From JACXTP01 sp963827905 (GTDB lineage Archaea; Thermoplasmatota; Thermoplasmata; Methanomassiliicoccales; UBA472): a DNA stretch of 64,000 nucleotides. The position numbers were made by a program, and so were the translations under genes. Below the pieces are notes generated by a model. The model made no database searches. It was not told the DNA's origin and saw only the letters and a list, made by a program, of their open reading frames with translations. This document shows positions 26,147 through 33,615 of this stretch, in pieces. The stretch is from positions 198,894 through 262,893 of the forward strand of contig CAWHCB010000001.1 of the NCBI GenBank assembly GCA_963827905.1, in the 5' to 3' direction. Numbering within the stretch: position 1 is the first letter of the stretch; each line of letters opens with the position of its first letter.

Positions 26147-27177
26147 TCCTGCGCTGGGACCGCGTGGGCATCATCGTGCGGAAGGAGTTCTCCGAGTTCC
26201 GACGCAACAAGTACATCCTCTATTCCTTGGTGCTGATGCCCATCATCTTCGCCACGGTCCTGCCGGCGATATATCTGATACCGGTCTCCTCCATGTCCGA
26301 GGGCCCGACCGATGGACCGCTCGACCTGGGGTTGAACCTCTCATCGAGCAGGCAGGGCGAATACCTGTCCGATGTCGTGCTGAGCAATATCTCGTTGGTC
26401 GATTGCACGGTCCAAAATGCGGTCATCAGCAATTGCCGCTTGGAGAACTGCACCGTGGAAGGTTCCCTGGTGGAGGGGAGCGATATCGTCGGAGGGGGGC
26501 TCACTGATTCGTTCGTCCAGCAAAGCAACCTCGACGGAACGGACCTGGTGGGCACCACCGTTCAGGACAGTTTCGTCGCTGGTCAGCCGAGCGATACCGA
26601 GACCGCCATATTGCTGCTGCTGAACATACTGCTCATCTTCTTCATCCTCATCCCCACGGTCATCCCCACCGTGGTGGCGTCGTACACCATCGTGGGTGAG
26701 AAGATAAATCGCAGCCTCGAACCGTTGCTGGCCACGCCCACCACCGACCTGGAACTGCTGGTGGGCAAGGCCGCCTCCATCTTCATCCCATGCGTGCTCG
26801 TCACCTGGGCGGTGTTCCTGCCTTTCGTGATCATAGTCAACACGATCACCGAGCCGGCCTTGGGCTACAGTCCGATGCCCGATGCCATATGGGTGGCCGG
26901 GGTCTTCCTCCTGTCGCCGATGGTGTGCGGCATGAGCATCCTGAGCAACGTCATCATATCCTCCCGGGTCACCGACGTCCGCTCCGCCCAGCAGCTCGGC
27001 TCCCTGGTGGTGCTGCCCATAGTGGCCTTGTTCCTCATCATGGCCCTGGGGCTCATCCCGCTGACCGCCCTGAACATCGTGGTCCTGGCGCTGGTGGTGC
27101 TGATCATCGACCTGGCCATGCTCAACCTGGCACGGAGGACCTTCCGCCGCGAGGAGATCCTGGTCAATTGGAAATAG
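26143..27177 (+). CDS. ABC-2 permease with extracytoplasmic beta-helix-like domain
   Basis: A 344-residue permease. Helix 1 (about residues 25-46) is followed by an outside loop that contains a run of short repeats (LVDCTVQNAVISNCRLENCT, then VEGSLVEGSDIVGGG and TDLVGTTVQDSFVAG; residues about 82-148) with the spacing of pentapeptide or right-handed beta-helix coils. Five or six helices follow (residues 155-340), with the NatB/ABC2_membrane motif KINRSLEPLLATPTTD. ABC-2 permeases often carry a large outer domain, but a beta-helix coil run is unusual. Co-translated with the ATPase; ends in TAG. Confidence 0.85.
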   Translation: MILRWDRVGIIVRKEFSEFRRNKYILYSLVLMPIIFATVLPAIYLIPVSSMSEGPTDGPLDLGLNLSSSRQGEYLSDVVLSNISLVDCTVQNAVISNCRLENCTVEGSLVEGSDIVGGGLTDSFVQQSNLDGTDLVGTTVQDSFVAGQPSDTETAILLLLNILLIFFILIPTVIPTVVASYTIVGEKINRSLEPLLATPTTDLELLVGKAASIFIPCVLVTWAVFLPFVIIVNTITEPALGYSPMPDAIWVAGVFLLSPMVCGMSILSNVIISSRVTDVRSAQQLGSLVVLPIVALFLIMALGLIPLTALNIVVLALVVLIIDLAMLNLARRTFRREEILVNWK

Positions 27178-27180
27178 GCC

Positions 27181-28428
27181 TCAGTCCCGCCGCATCTCGA
27201 CGGAACGGGCATGGGCGTCCAGCCCTTCCGCCCGGGCCAGACGCTCCACCGTGGCCCCGATCCGTTCCAGTCCGTTGCGGTCTATCATCTGGATCGAGCT
27301 GCGCTTGCAGAAATGGTGCACGTCCAGGCCAGAATAGACCCGGGCATAGCCGGCGGTCGGAAGGACGTGGTTGGTGCCCGAGGCGTAGTCCCCGCAGGCC
27401 ACCGCGGCGTACTTGCCGATGAAGATCGAACCGGCGTTGTGAACGGAGTTCAATGCCAGCAGCTCATTGGTCATCTGGATGGAAAGGTGCTCGGGGGCGA
27501 CCCGGTCGATCACCGCCGCCGCCTCGGCCAGGTCCGGGACGATGACATACCCCGCATTGCCCAATGAGCGTTCCAGTATGGCACCGCGCTGCGATGAGCC
27601 CAGCTGCCGCTCGATCTGCGCCCCCACCTTGGACGGGAGCGAAGGGTCGGTGCTGACCAGCAGGCAGGCGGCGTTGGGGTCGTGCTCCGCCTGGGCGATG
27701 ATATCGGCGGCGATGAAGGAGGCGTCGGCGCTGGAATCGGCCATGATGGCGATCTCGCTCGGTCCGGCCGGGAAATCGATGTCCACCGCGTCGCGCAACA
27801 TCATCTTGGCCGCCGTCACATAGACGTTGCCTGGGCCGACGATCTTGTCCACCTTCCCCACCGTCTCCGTGCCGAGGGCCATGGCCGCTATGGCCTGGGC
27901 CCCCCCGATCTGATAGACCTCGTCCACCCCGGCCACCTGCATGGCCACCAGGGTGAGGGCGTTGACCGGGGGCGGGGTGCAGCAGATGACCTTCCTCACC
28001 CCGGCCACCTTCGCCGGTATGGCGCACATCAGCACGGTGGATGGATAGGCCGCCCGACCGCCGGGGACATAGGCCCCGATGCTCGCCAATGGCGTCGTCT
28101 TGACCCCCAATATGATGCCTGGCTCCACCTCTTGGAACCACAGGCCATGGGACTGCTGCATGCGGTGGAAGCGGCGGATGTTCTCGGCCGCCCGTTCCAG
28201 CTCGCGGACCAGCTCCTCAGGCACGCTCTCTCGCGCCAACTTGAACTGTCCCTCGCTGACCCGGAGCGAGTCCAGCTTGACCTTGTCGAAACGCTCGGTC
28301 AGCTCGAAAAGGGCCTTGTCGCCGTCATGGCGGACACGATCCACGATATCCTGCACCGCGCCCTGAACGTTGGCCAAGCTGGCCTGGCGTCCCTTCATCC
28401 ACTTCTCGAGGTCGACCGGTCCGAACAT
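27181..28428 (-). CDS. hisD: Histidinol dehydrogenase
   Basis: Catalyses the last two oxidation steps of histidine synthesis (L-histidinol to L-histidine, NAD+, zinc). 415 residues, intact. Visible motifs: IGAYVPGGRAAYPSTVLM, KIVGPGNVYVTAAK, DFPAGPSEIAIMAD, zinc/catalytic AEHDPNAACLLVS, RVAPEHLSIQ and ACGDYASGTNHVLPT. No other his gene is in the window. It converges on the ABC permease with a 3-bp gap. Confidence 0.96.
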   Translation of the reverse strand: MFGPVDLEKWMKGRQASLANVQGAVQDIVDRVRHDGDKALFELTERFDKVKLDSLRVSEGQFKLARESVPEELVRELERAAENIRRFHRMQQSHGLWFQEVEPGIILGVKTTPLASIGAYVPGGRAAYPSTVLMCAIPAKVAGVRKVICCTPPPVNALTLVAMQVAGVDEVYQIGGAQAIAAMALGTETVGKVDKIVGPGNVYVTAAKMMLRDAVDIDFPAGPSEIAIMADSSADASFIAADIIAQAEHDPNAACLLVSTDPSLPSKVGAQIERQLGSSQRGAILERSLGNAGYVIVPDLAEAAAVIDRVAPEHLSIQMTNELLALNSVHNAGSIFIGKYAAVACGDYASGTNHVLPTAGYARVYSGLDVHHFCKRSSIQMIDRNGLERIGATVERLARAEGLDAHARSVEMRRD

Positions 28429-28466
28429 GCCCAGGTCATTGGCCAGGCCGTTAATCTAGATTTTCC

Positions 28467-28844
28467 CTAGCCGTAGCCGTCCATGTCGTAGGACGGCCTC
28501 TTCTTCCGAGGGCAGGCGGTGTTGTACTTGATGGAATCGCGGATGGTGTTGCGCAACAGCGTGGCCGAGGTCAGGCCCACCACCTCGCCCACCTTGCCCT
28601 CGCGGCAGAAGAACATGAAGGTGGGTGTGCCCGTGACCCCCAGCCTCTGCGCCATCTGGACGTTCCCATCGGTGTTGATGCGGACGAACGTCGCCTCCTG
28701 CTCCAGCTCTTGGGCCACTTGCTCGTACGCCGGTGCGACGTCCTTGCATATCGAGCAACTTGGCGACCAGAACTCGACCACCACCACCTTGTCGGTGCGT
28801 TTCATCAGATCGTTGAAGAGCGCCTCGTTGATGTCCTTGATCAT
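28467..28844 (-). CDS. Thioredoxin with C-terminal extension
   Basis: A 125-residue thioredoxin fold with active site WSPSCSICKDV (CSIC instead of CGPC), the cis-Pro segment GVTGTPTFMFF, and an about 20-residue basic tail (NTACPRKKRPSYD) holding one extra Cys. The ATG at 28844 is preferred because a GAGGT sequence lies six bases upstream, too close to the alternative ATG at 28850. It probably works with the reductase-like protein at 31.8 kb. It is followed upstream by a second thioredoxin-like gene with a different redox motif. Confidence 0.88.
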   Translation of the reverse strand: MIKDINEALFNDLMKRTDKVVVVEFWSPSCSICKDVAPAYEQVAQELEQEATFVRINTDGNVQMAQRLGVTGTPTFMFFCREGKVGEVVGLTSATLLRNTIRDSIKYNTACPRKKRPSYDMDGYG

Positions 28845-28853
28845 GCTCATACC

Positions 28854-29215
28854 TCAACCGAAATGGATGGAGACATGGTGCTCCAGCTCCATCTGCGACA
28901 TCTCACCTTCCAACGATGCCACCTTTGCTCCGTCCTTGAAGAAGAGGAAGGTCGGGGCGGACGAGACCTCGTAACGCTGTGCGGTCTTCGGCTGCGCCCT
29001 GCCCTCGATCCGGGCGAAGGCCGCCCTCTGCGAGGAGGCCTCGGCCACCCGTTCGTATATCGGCGCCATGCGCATGACAATGGGGGCAGGTGCCCAGATA
29101 GACCTCGACCACCGCCCTGCTCGTTCTCTGCCAGGAAAGCATCGAACGCCTCGTCGGTCAGTTCCTTGACCGAGCCCTCAGGCTTCTCCTTCCTGAACCA
29201 CTTCCAGATGGACAC
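28854..29215 (-). CDS. Thioredoxin-like protein with CPHC motif, frameshifted
   Basis: Joined from three frames: a 30-residue N-terminal lead (MSIWKWFRKEKPEGSVKELT), then VVEVYLGTCPHCHR, then MAPIYERVAEASSQ and SSAPTFLFFKDG with the cis-Pro. The redox motif CPHC resembles DsbA/glutaredoxin-type sites more than classic thioredoxin. Breaks are near 29125 and 29075. It lies next to the CSIC thioredoxin and reads the same way, forming a redox pair. Confidence 0.75.
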
Positions 29216-29260
29216 CGTTATCCGATGTCATAAGTCAAGTCGACCGGATAAATAGGTTGC

Positions 29261-29575
29261 TCAGCCCGGCAGTGAGAAGATGCGCTGCAAGACCGCCTCG
29301 ACCTGGTCCCAGTCGCCGCACTCCAGCGTGTCGGTCCCGGCGCTGACCGGGTTGTCGGAGGTGATCTCCCAACAATGCTCCGGAGCGGGGGATTCGAAAT
29401 GGAGGACGAACATGCGGTATTGGCCCACCCTCCCGTTCTCCTTCCGGCCAGATACCACCGAGGCGCCATAGTCGTTGGGGAAGCGGTAGATCTTGTGCAC
29501 CCGGTCCCCCTCCATGCACCCGCAGACGCATTTGGCGTTGAGGTCTATCTCGTAGCGTGCGAACTTGTCGGTCAT
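29261..29575 (-). CDS. Small protein with N-terminal Cys cluster, unrecognised
   Basis: A 104-residue protein with CVCGC near residue 16 and a mixed alpha/beta body (GQYRMFVLHFESPAPEHCWE). No family is recognised. It ends 46 bp before the start of the CPHC thioredoxin gene and follows the HEPN-like gene by 9 bp, so the four genes from 30283 down to 28467 may be one transcript. The Cys motif could bind metal. Confidence 0.5.
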   Translation of the reverse strand: MTDKFARYEIDLNAKCVCGCMEGDRVHKIYRFPNDYGASVVSGRKENGRVGQYRMFVLHFESPAPEHCWEITSDNPVSAGTDTLECGDWDQVEAVLQRIFSLPG

Positions 29576-29584
29576 CGCCCCGCC

Positions 29585-30283
29585 TCAGAAGTTCCTCTGG
29601 GTCTTGGGGATGGGCACCTTGGCCCAGAGCTTGACGTTGCCACAACCCTCGGCCCGGAAGGACTTGAGCTTGAACTCGAGGTCCAGCTCCCTGGCCCGGG
29701 CCCATTCGTAGATGAACTCCCTGGCGCTCTCGGCGTTGATCACCACCGCCTCGAAGAACATGTCCATGACCTCCTTGGAGGGCACCTGGCCCAGGTGGTC
29801 GCTGCGCATCCTCACGTCATAGAAGGTGAGGTTGTGGATCTGGGCATCAAGGCCCTTGCTGCCCTGCCCGAACTCCTTCTTGAACATATCGAAGTCCAGG
29901 TTGGAGGGGGGATGCCCCATCACCTTCTTGAAGAGCATGAACATGGCCTCGGACTTGCTCAGCTCGGTCATTATGTTGCCCAACGCCTTCTCGCTCCTCG
30001 CCTTCCCATAGAAACCAGGCACGGTCACGAACGGGTCCTTGTGGGTCACGGCCCGCTCGCAATCCTTCATGACCTCCATGAGCTTGGCCATCTCGTCGAA
30101 CATCACCATCAGGGTCAGGTAGCGCAACCTCTCCTTGCCCAGGTAATCGCCTTGCGATGACAGCAAGCGATAGGAGTTGGCGTACTCCAGGATATGGGTG
30201 GTCAGTTCCAACGACATCAGGTGGGCGTCGTCCACGCCCATGACCAGGTCTTCGTCCTTCATCGGGGTTTGATGGTGGGTCAT
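29585..30283 (-). CDS. All-helical protein, HEPN/AbiV-like (tentative)
   Basis: A 232-residue, mostly helical protein. The first half (ANSYRLLSSQGDYLGKERLR then LTLMVMFDEMAKLMEVMKDC) and a later AVVINAESAREFIYEWAR resemble the NA..LL..D..A...A.EE..K layout of AbiV-type HEPN proteins, some of which are anti-phage ribonucleases or their relatives. I do not see the strict R-x4-6-H catalytic motif, so RNase activity is doubtful. It is placed in an otherwise housekeeping and redox cluster. Treat the family call as a lead only. Confidence 0.4.
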   Translation of the reverse strand: MTHHQTPMKDEDLVMGVDDAHLMSLELTTHILEYANSYRLLSSQGDYLGKERLRYLTLMVMFDEMAKLMEVMKDCERAVTHKDPFVTVPGFYGKARSEKALGNIMTELSKSEAMFMLFKKVMGHPPSNLDFDMFKKEFGQGSKGLDAQIHNLTFYDVRMRSDHLGQVPSKEVMDMFFEAVVINAESAREFIYEWARARELDLEFKLKSFRAEGCGNVKLWAKVPIPKTQRNF

Positions 30284-30346
30284 CCGATAAAAGGCTTTCT
30301 TGATGACCCTAGAAAGGAATGGAGGAAAAATTGGAACGGGTCATCG

Positions 30347-30616
30347 TCAGATGCGTTCTTTGTACTCTTCCAACAATGCGCGCGAATACTCCTTCTCCAC
30401 GCTCGCCGGCACGAAGTCCCGGTCCTTGACGCGCTGCAACAGCTCCCTGCTGATCTCGGCGTCGTCGCTCAGATTGAGGGCGATGACCTCGTTCATGATG
30501 TTGTCGAGCTCGGCGATGCCCACCTCCCTTCCGTTGATCTTCAACTTCGGGGTCTCGTCGATGACCAGCTCGTCCCCGCACTTCCTGCACTCCTTTTTCT
30601 TCTTCTCCTCTGCCAT
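30347..30616 (-). CDS. Small lysine-rich CxxC protein, unrecognised
   Basis: An 89-residue protein with a basic start (MAEEKKKKECRKCGDEL), one CxxC, a short strand (KLKINGREVGIAE) and a helical rest. A single CxxC suggests a metal site shared between two copies, or a redox role. No family assigned. It stands alone between MarC and the HEPN-like gene. Confidence 0.5.
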   Translation of the reverse strand: MAEEKKKKECRKCGDELVIDETPKLKINGREVGIAELDNIMNEVIALNLSDDAEISRELLQRVKDRDFVPASVEKEYSRALLEEYKERI

Positions 30617-30705
30617 GCCTCGTTCACCTAGCGATCGAGGACGGTACTCGTAGCTGGCGATTTATAGCATTTTCGCTGCCCTTCCTCATTACGACGAAGG
30701 ATGAC

Positions 30706-31318
30706 CTAACCGAGCAGCAGCTGGATGAGCGCCGTCATGTTCTGCTCTATGTATTGCATCGAGCCGCTGAGGATGTATTCCACGGCCAAGGCGGCGATCA
30801 ACAGACCGATGATGCGGGAGACGATCTCGATGGTGTTCTTGCCCAGCTTCTTGACGATGTAGACGGAGTTGTGCAAGGGCCAGCCAGGTGACCAAGAGGG
30901 CGAAACCGCCGGCGAGGAGCACGGTGATCACATCGTACTGGTCCACCAGCAATATGGCGGTGGCGATCACACCTGGACCGGTGAGTATGGGCGTGGCGAT
31001 GACCACCCAGGCCACCTCCTCGTTCTTGTGCTTGCTCAGCTCGATGCCGAAGATGACCTCGACGGCCATCATCATCAGCACCAGGCCACCGGCCACCTTG
31101 AAGCTGGAGATGGAGATGCTGAAAAGGTCTAGGATCTGCTGCCCGAAGATGGCGAAGATGACGAAGAGCAAGGCGGCCACGAAGCAGGCGCGGTTGGCGC
31201 TCTTTATCATCTGCGCCTTGTCCTGGTCCTTGGTCAGGCCGATGAAGATGGGCAGGCTGGCGAAGGGGTCGAAGATGAAGAACAGCACGACCGCTGATGC
31301 CACCAAGCCTTCCAACAT
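30706..31318 (-). CDS. MarC-family membrane protein, frameshifted
   Basis: About 204 residues with six predicted helices: VVLFFIFDPFASLPIFIGLT (the conserved PFASLPIF motif of MarC/UPF0056), FVAALLFVIFAIFGQQIL, GGLVLMMMAVEVIFGIEL, ATPILTGPGVIATAILL, then after the shift near 30870 a last part that ends with a LLLG-TAG terminus. Function of MarC proteins is unsettled. The stop at 30706 follows repair of the frame; the uncorrected frame runs on to 30689. Confidence 0.85.
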
Positions 31319-31450
31319 GATGTGGGGAACCGCCCACCGGGATATAACCGTTTTCGAGGCCTGTCAGTGGTGCAATGGACCTATGGAGGAAATCGAGAGG
31401 AGGTTGGACCGGTCCCTGCCCCGGCCTGGCTTTTGAAGCTGAAAAATGGT

Positions 31451-31675
31451 TCAGAGATCGGTCTTCGCCAAGAAGTAGGAGGACGCGTTGCCCTTGGTCT
31501 TCTTCTTGACGATGCCCTTCTTCTCCAGGTCCTGCAGTGCGTTCATGCACTGGGCCTTGGGTAGGGTGGAGAGGGATGTGGCCTTCTCAGCGGTTATGGA
31601 CTTGTCCTCGCTGATGGCGCCAGCCTTCTTCATGGCCTTGAACAGCTTTTCAGCCTGAGCTGATATCTCTGGCAT
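31451..31675 (-). CDS. Small winged-helix-like DNA-binding protein
   Basis: A 74-residue protein with a helix-turn-helix plus wing layout: AEKLFKAMKKAGAI, then KATSLSTLPKAQCMNALQDL (recognition region), LEKKGIVKKKTKGNASSYFL (wing). It is basic. Likely a transcription regulator or a chromatin-associated protein of a type common in archaea. No operator is identified. Confidence 0.65.
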   Translation of the reverse strand: MPEISAQAEKLFKAMKKAGAISEDKSITAEKATSLSTLPKAQCMNALQDLEKKGIVKKKTKGNASSYFLAKTDL

Positions 31676-31834
31676 AGATTAGGCGGATTAATCGATATAA
31701 GATATATTTATCGGTCCCAATGGCGCATCTGGCCGTGACACACCTTGACATTCCAGGGCGGCCCTCAGCGCCACGCGACCTTCACTTAAATCTATATCGT
31801 GGCGGTTATCATTAAGACCAATAAGGTGACCTGA

Positions 31835-32275
31835 ATGGGAAAGAGACTTTGGCGCTGCCACGTGTGCAACGACCTCCATTATGGCATAAACCCTCCTGAG
31901 GTGTGCCCCACCTGCGGAGCGAAGCGGGCCTTCATGCTGATCGACCATGACGAAGCCCTCCGCATCATCGGTACTGAAGGGGGCGAGATCGCCACCCAGG
32001 AGGCGGTGATCGAGGTCTGGAGGAGGTTCGGGGAGCAGAGCCCCGAGTTCAAGATGACGGACAAGGGGGACGAGGTGGAGCTGCTCTCCAAGGGCGTCCT
32101 GGAGAACCGCGCCAACAAAGGTCTAAAGTACTGCCCCTGCCGCATACCCACCGGCGATTTCCAGAAGGACCTGAACCTGATATGCCCATGCAATTTCCTC
32201 AGGCAGAACGCCTACAAGGAGACGGGGGAATGCTGGTGCGGTCTCTTCGTCAAACGCCATAAGGAGGTGCCGTGA
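31835..32275 (+). CDS. Ferredoxin-thioredoxin reductase catalytic subunit with N-terminal rubredoxin-like domain
   Basis: A 146-residue protein. Residues 1-35 form a rubredoxin-like zinc/iron knuckle (WRCHVCNDLHYGINPPEVCP then TCG). Residues 60-146 match the FTR catalytic subunit: KYCPCRIPTGD, LICPCNF and GECWCGLF, the CPC / CPC / CxC ligands of the 4Fe-4S centre and disulfide, although the last is CWC where plant enzymes have CHC. The fusion would let electrons enter from a rubredoxin-like donor. The TGA overlaps the start of the glutaredoxin-like gene (TGATG). Confidence 0.88.
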   Translation: MGKRLWRCHVCNDLHYGINPPEVCPTCGAKRAFMLIDHDEALRIIGTEGGEIATQEAVIEVWRRFGEQSPEFKMTDKGDEVELLSKGVLENRANKGLKYCPCRIPTGDFQKDLNLICPCNFLRQNAYKETGECWCGLFVKRHKEVP

Positions 32276-32572
32276 TGGCAGAGGTAGGACAGAGGATTGA
32301 TCTGGTTCCATGGAAGGGAGTGCCCGCATTGCAGACAGCTCAAGCCAGTGGTCGATCAGTTCGAGGCTGAGACCGGCATCATCTTGGACAAGCTGGAGGT
32401 CTGGCACGACCAGGAGAACCAGAAGCTGATGCAGAGGTACGGCGATGTCATCTCCGATGCCTGCGGCGGGGACCTGGGCGTTCCGGCCTTCTACAACGAA
32501 AGGACGGGAAAGGCCATCTGCGGCGCCCGCATCAACATGGACAAGCTCAAGGCCTGGGCCGAGGTCAAGTAG
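32274..32572 (+). CDS. Glutaredoxin/thioredoxin-like protein, probably one early frameshift
   Basis: About 99 residues with active site LIWFHGRECPHCRQLKP (CPHC) and GVPAFYNERTG (cis-Pro). The open frame with this motif begins only at a TTG (32297), but an ATG at 32274 overlapping the upstream stop gives MAEVGQRI in a different frame that runs into the TTG frame if one base near 32295 is removed. I prefer the ATG. It is encoded directly after the reductase and is likely its disulfide partner. It ends in TAG, followed immediately by lplB. Confidence 0.78.
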
Positions 32573-32884
32573 ATGGAGCGATCCCCCTATCGCATGGCCG
32601 AGCGCAAGGTGAAGGGCGGCAAGCTCGTGCGCGTCAAGGCCGCTGTGCAAGGGGGGATGTTGGCAGAGGTCCGCATCGAAGGTGACTTCTTCGTGCACCC
32701 GGAGGAGGGACTGGCCAAGATGGAGGTCGCCCTGAAGGGATTGAACACATCGGGCATTCTCCAGAGCGCTGAGAACGCCCTGATCGAGACCATGGCGAGG
32801 GAGGGGTTGACGGTCATCGGCTTCACCCCTAGGGACGTGGCCGAGCTTTTGGAGGAGATATGCTCCGGGACAGATGGCGCCTGA
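32573..32884 (+). CDS. lplB: Lipoate-protein ligase accessory (C-terminal domain) subunit LplB
   Basis: A 103-residue protein equal to the C-terminal domain of bacterial LplA: KVKGGKLVRVKAAVQGGMLA, IEGDFFVHPEEGLAKMEVAL, MAREGLTVIGFTPRDVAELL. In Thermoplasma acidophilum the ligase is split into LplA and LplB and both are needed for activity. Its stop lies 25 bases inside lplA, so the two are co-translated. It sits beside the 2-oxoacid dehydrogenase genes whose E2 it helps to lipoylate. Confidence 0.88.
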   Translation: MERSPYRMAERKVKGGKLVRVKAAVQGGMLAEVRIEGDFFVHPEEGLAKMEVALKGLNTSGILQSAENALIETMAREGLTVIGFTPRDVAELLEEICSGTDGA

Positions 32885-33615
32885 TACCTTTCCAATACCA
32901 CAATGCCGCCGTCAACATGGCCATCGATGAGGCGGTGGCGGAGGCCATATCCTTCAACGAGGCCTCGCCCACCATCCGCATCTACGGCTGGAGACCCTCC
33001 GCCATCAGCATAGGCCGCTTCCAGAGCGCCGAGGACGAGGTGGAGCTGGAGGAATGCCGGAGGAGGGGCATCGACCTGGTGCGGAGGCGCACGGGGGGAG
33101 GCGCCGTGTACCATGATGAGGAGGGGGAGATCACCTACAGCGTCATCTGCCCGGAGCGGTTGGTGAGCAAGGACATCAACGCCTCCTATCGCGACATATG
33201 CCATCTCATCGTCACCGGCCTGGCGGCCATAGGGATCGAGGCGGAGTTCAAGCCCATCAACGATATCCTGGTGGGAGGTCGGAAGATCTCCGGCAGCGCG
33301 CAGACCCGCCGGCAGGGCGTCTTCACCATGCACGGAACGGTCCTGTTCGACGTGGACCCCGAGACCATGTTCTCGGTGCTCAAGGTCGGTCGCACCAAGA
33401 TCTCCGACAAGGACCTGGCCTCGTTCCAGGACCGGGTCACCAGCGTCAGGGACGTCTCCGAGGCCACCCTGGAAGAGCTGCTGCTCGCCATGTTCAACGC
33501 CTTCGTCGAGGGCAAGGAGTGGTTCCTCGACGACCTGAGCCGTGACGAGTGGGCCCGGGTGGAGGTCATTGCCCGCGACCGTTACTCCAACGACGAATGG
33601 AACCTCAGCCGCTAG
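32860..33615 (+). CDS. lplA: Lipoate-protein ligase catalytic subunit LplA
   Basis: Attaches lipoate to the E2 lipoyl lysine through lipoyl-AMP. 251 residues: NMAIDEAVAEAIS, RRRTGGGAVYHDEEGEITYS (RRxxGGGAVYHD motif) and the lysine-bearing NDILVGGRKISGSAQTRR. There is no C-terminal accessory domain, which is supplied by lplB. The end overlaps the convergent E2 gene by 11 bases. With LipA at 36.9-37.8 kb, the cell has both salvage and assembly routes for lipoate. Confidence 0.94.
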   Translation: MLRDRWRLIPFQYHNAAVNMAIDEAVAEAISFNEASPTIRIYGWRPSAISIGRFQSAEDEVELEECRRRGIDLVRRRTGGGAVYHDEEGEITYSVICPERLVSKDINASYRDICHLIVTGLAAIGIEAEFKPINDILVGGRKISGSAQTRRQGVFTMHGTVLFDVDPETMFSVLKVGRTKISDKDLASFQDRVTSVRDVSEATLEELLLAMFNAFVEGKEWFLDDLSRDEWARVEVIARDRYSNDEWNLSR

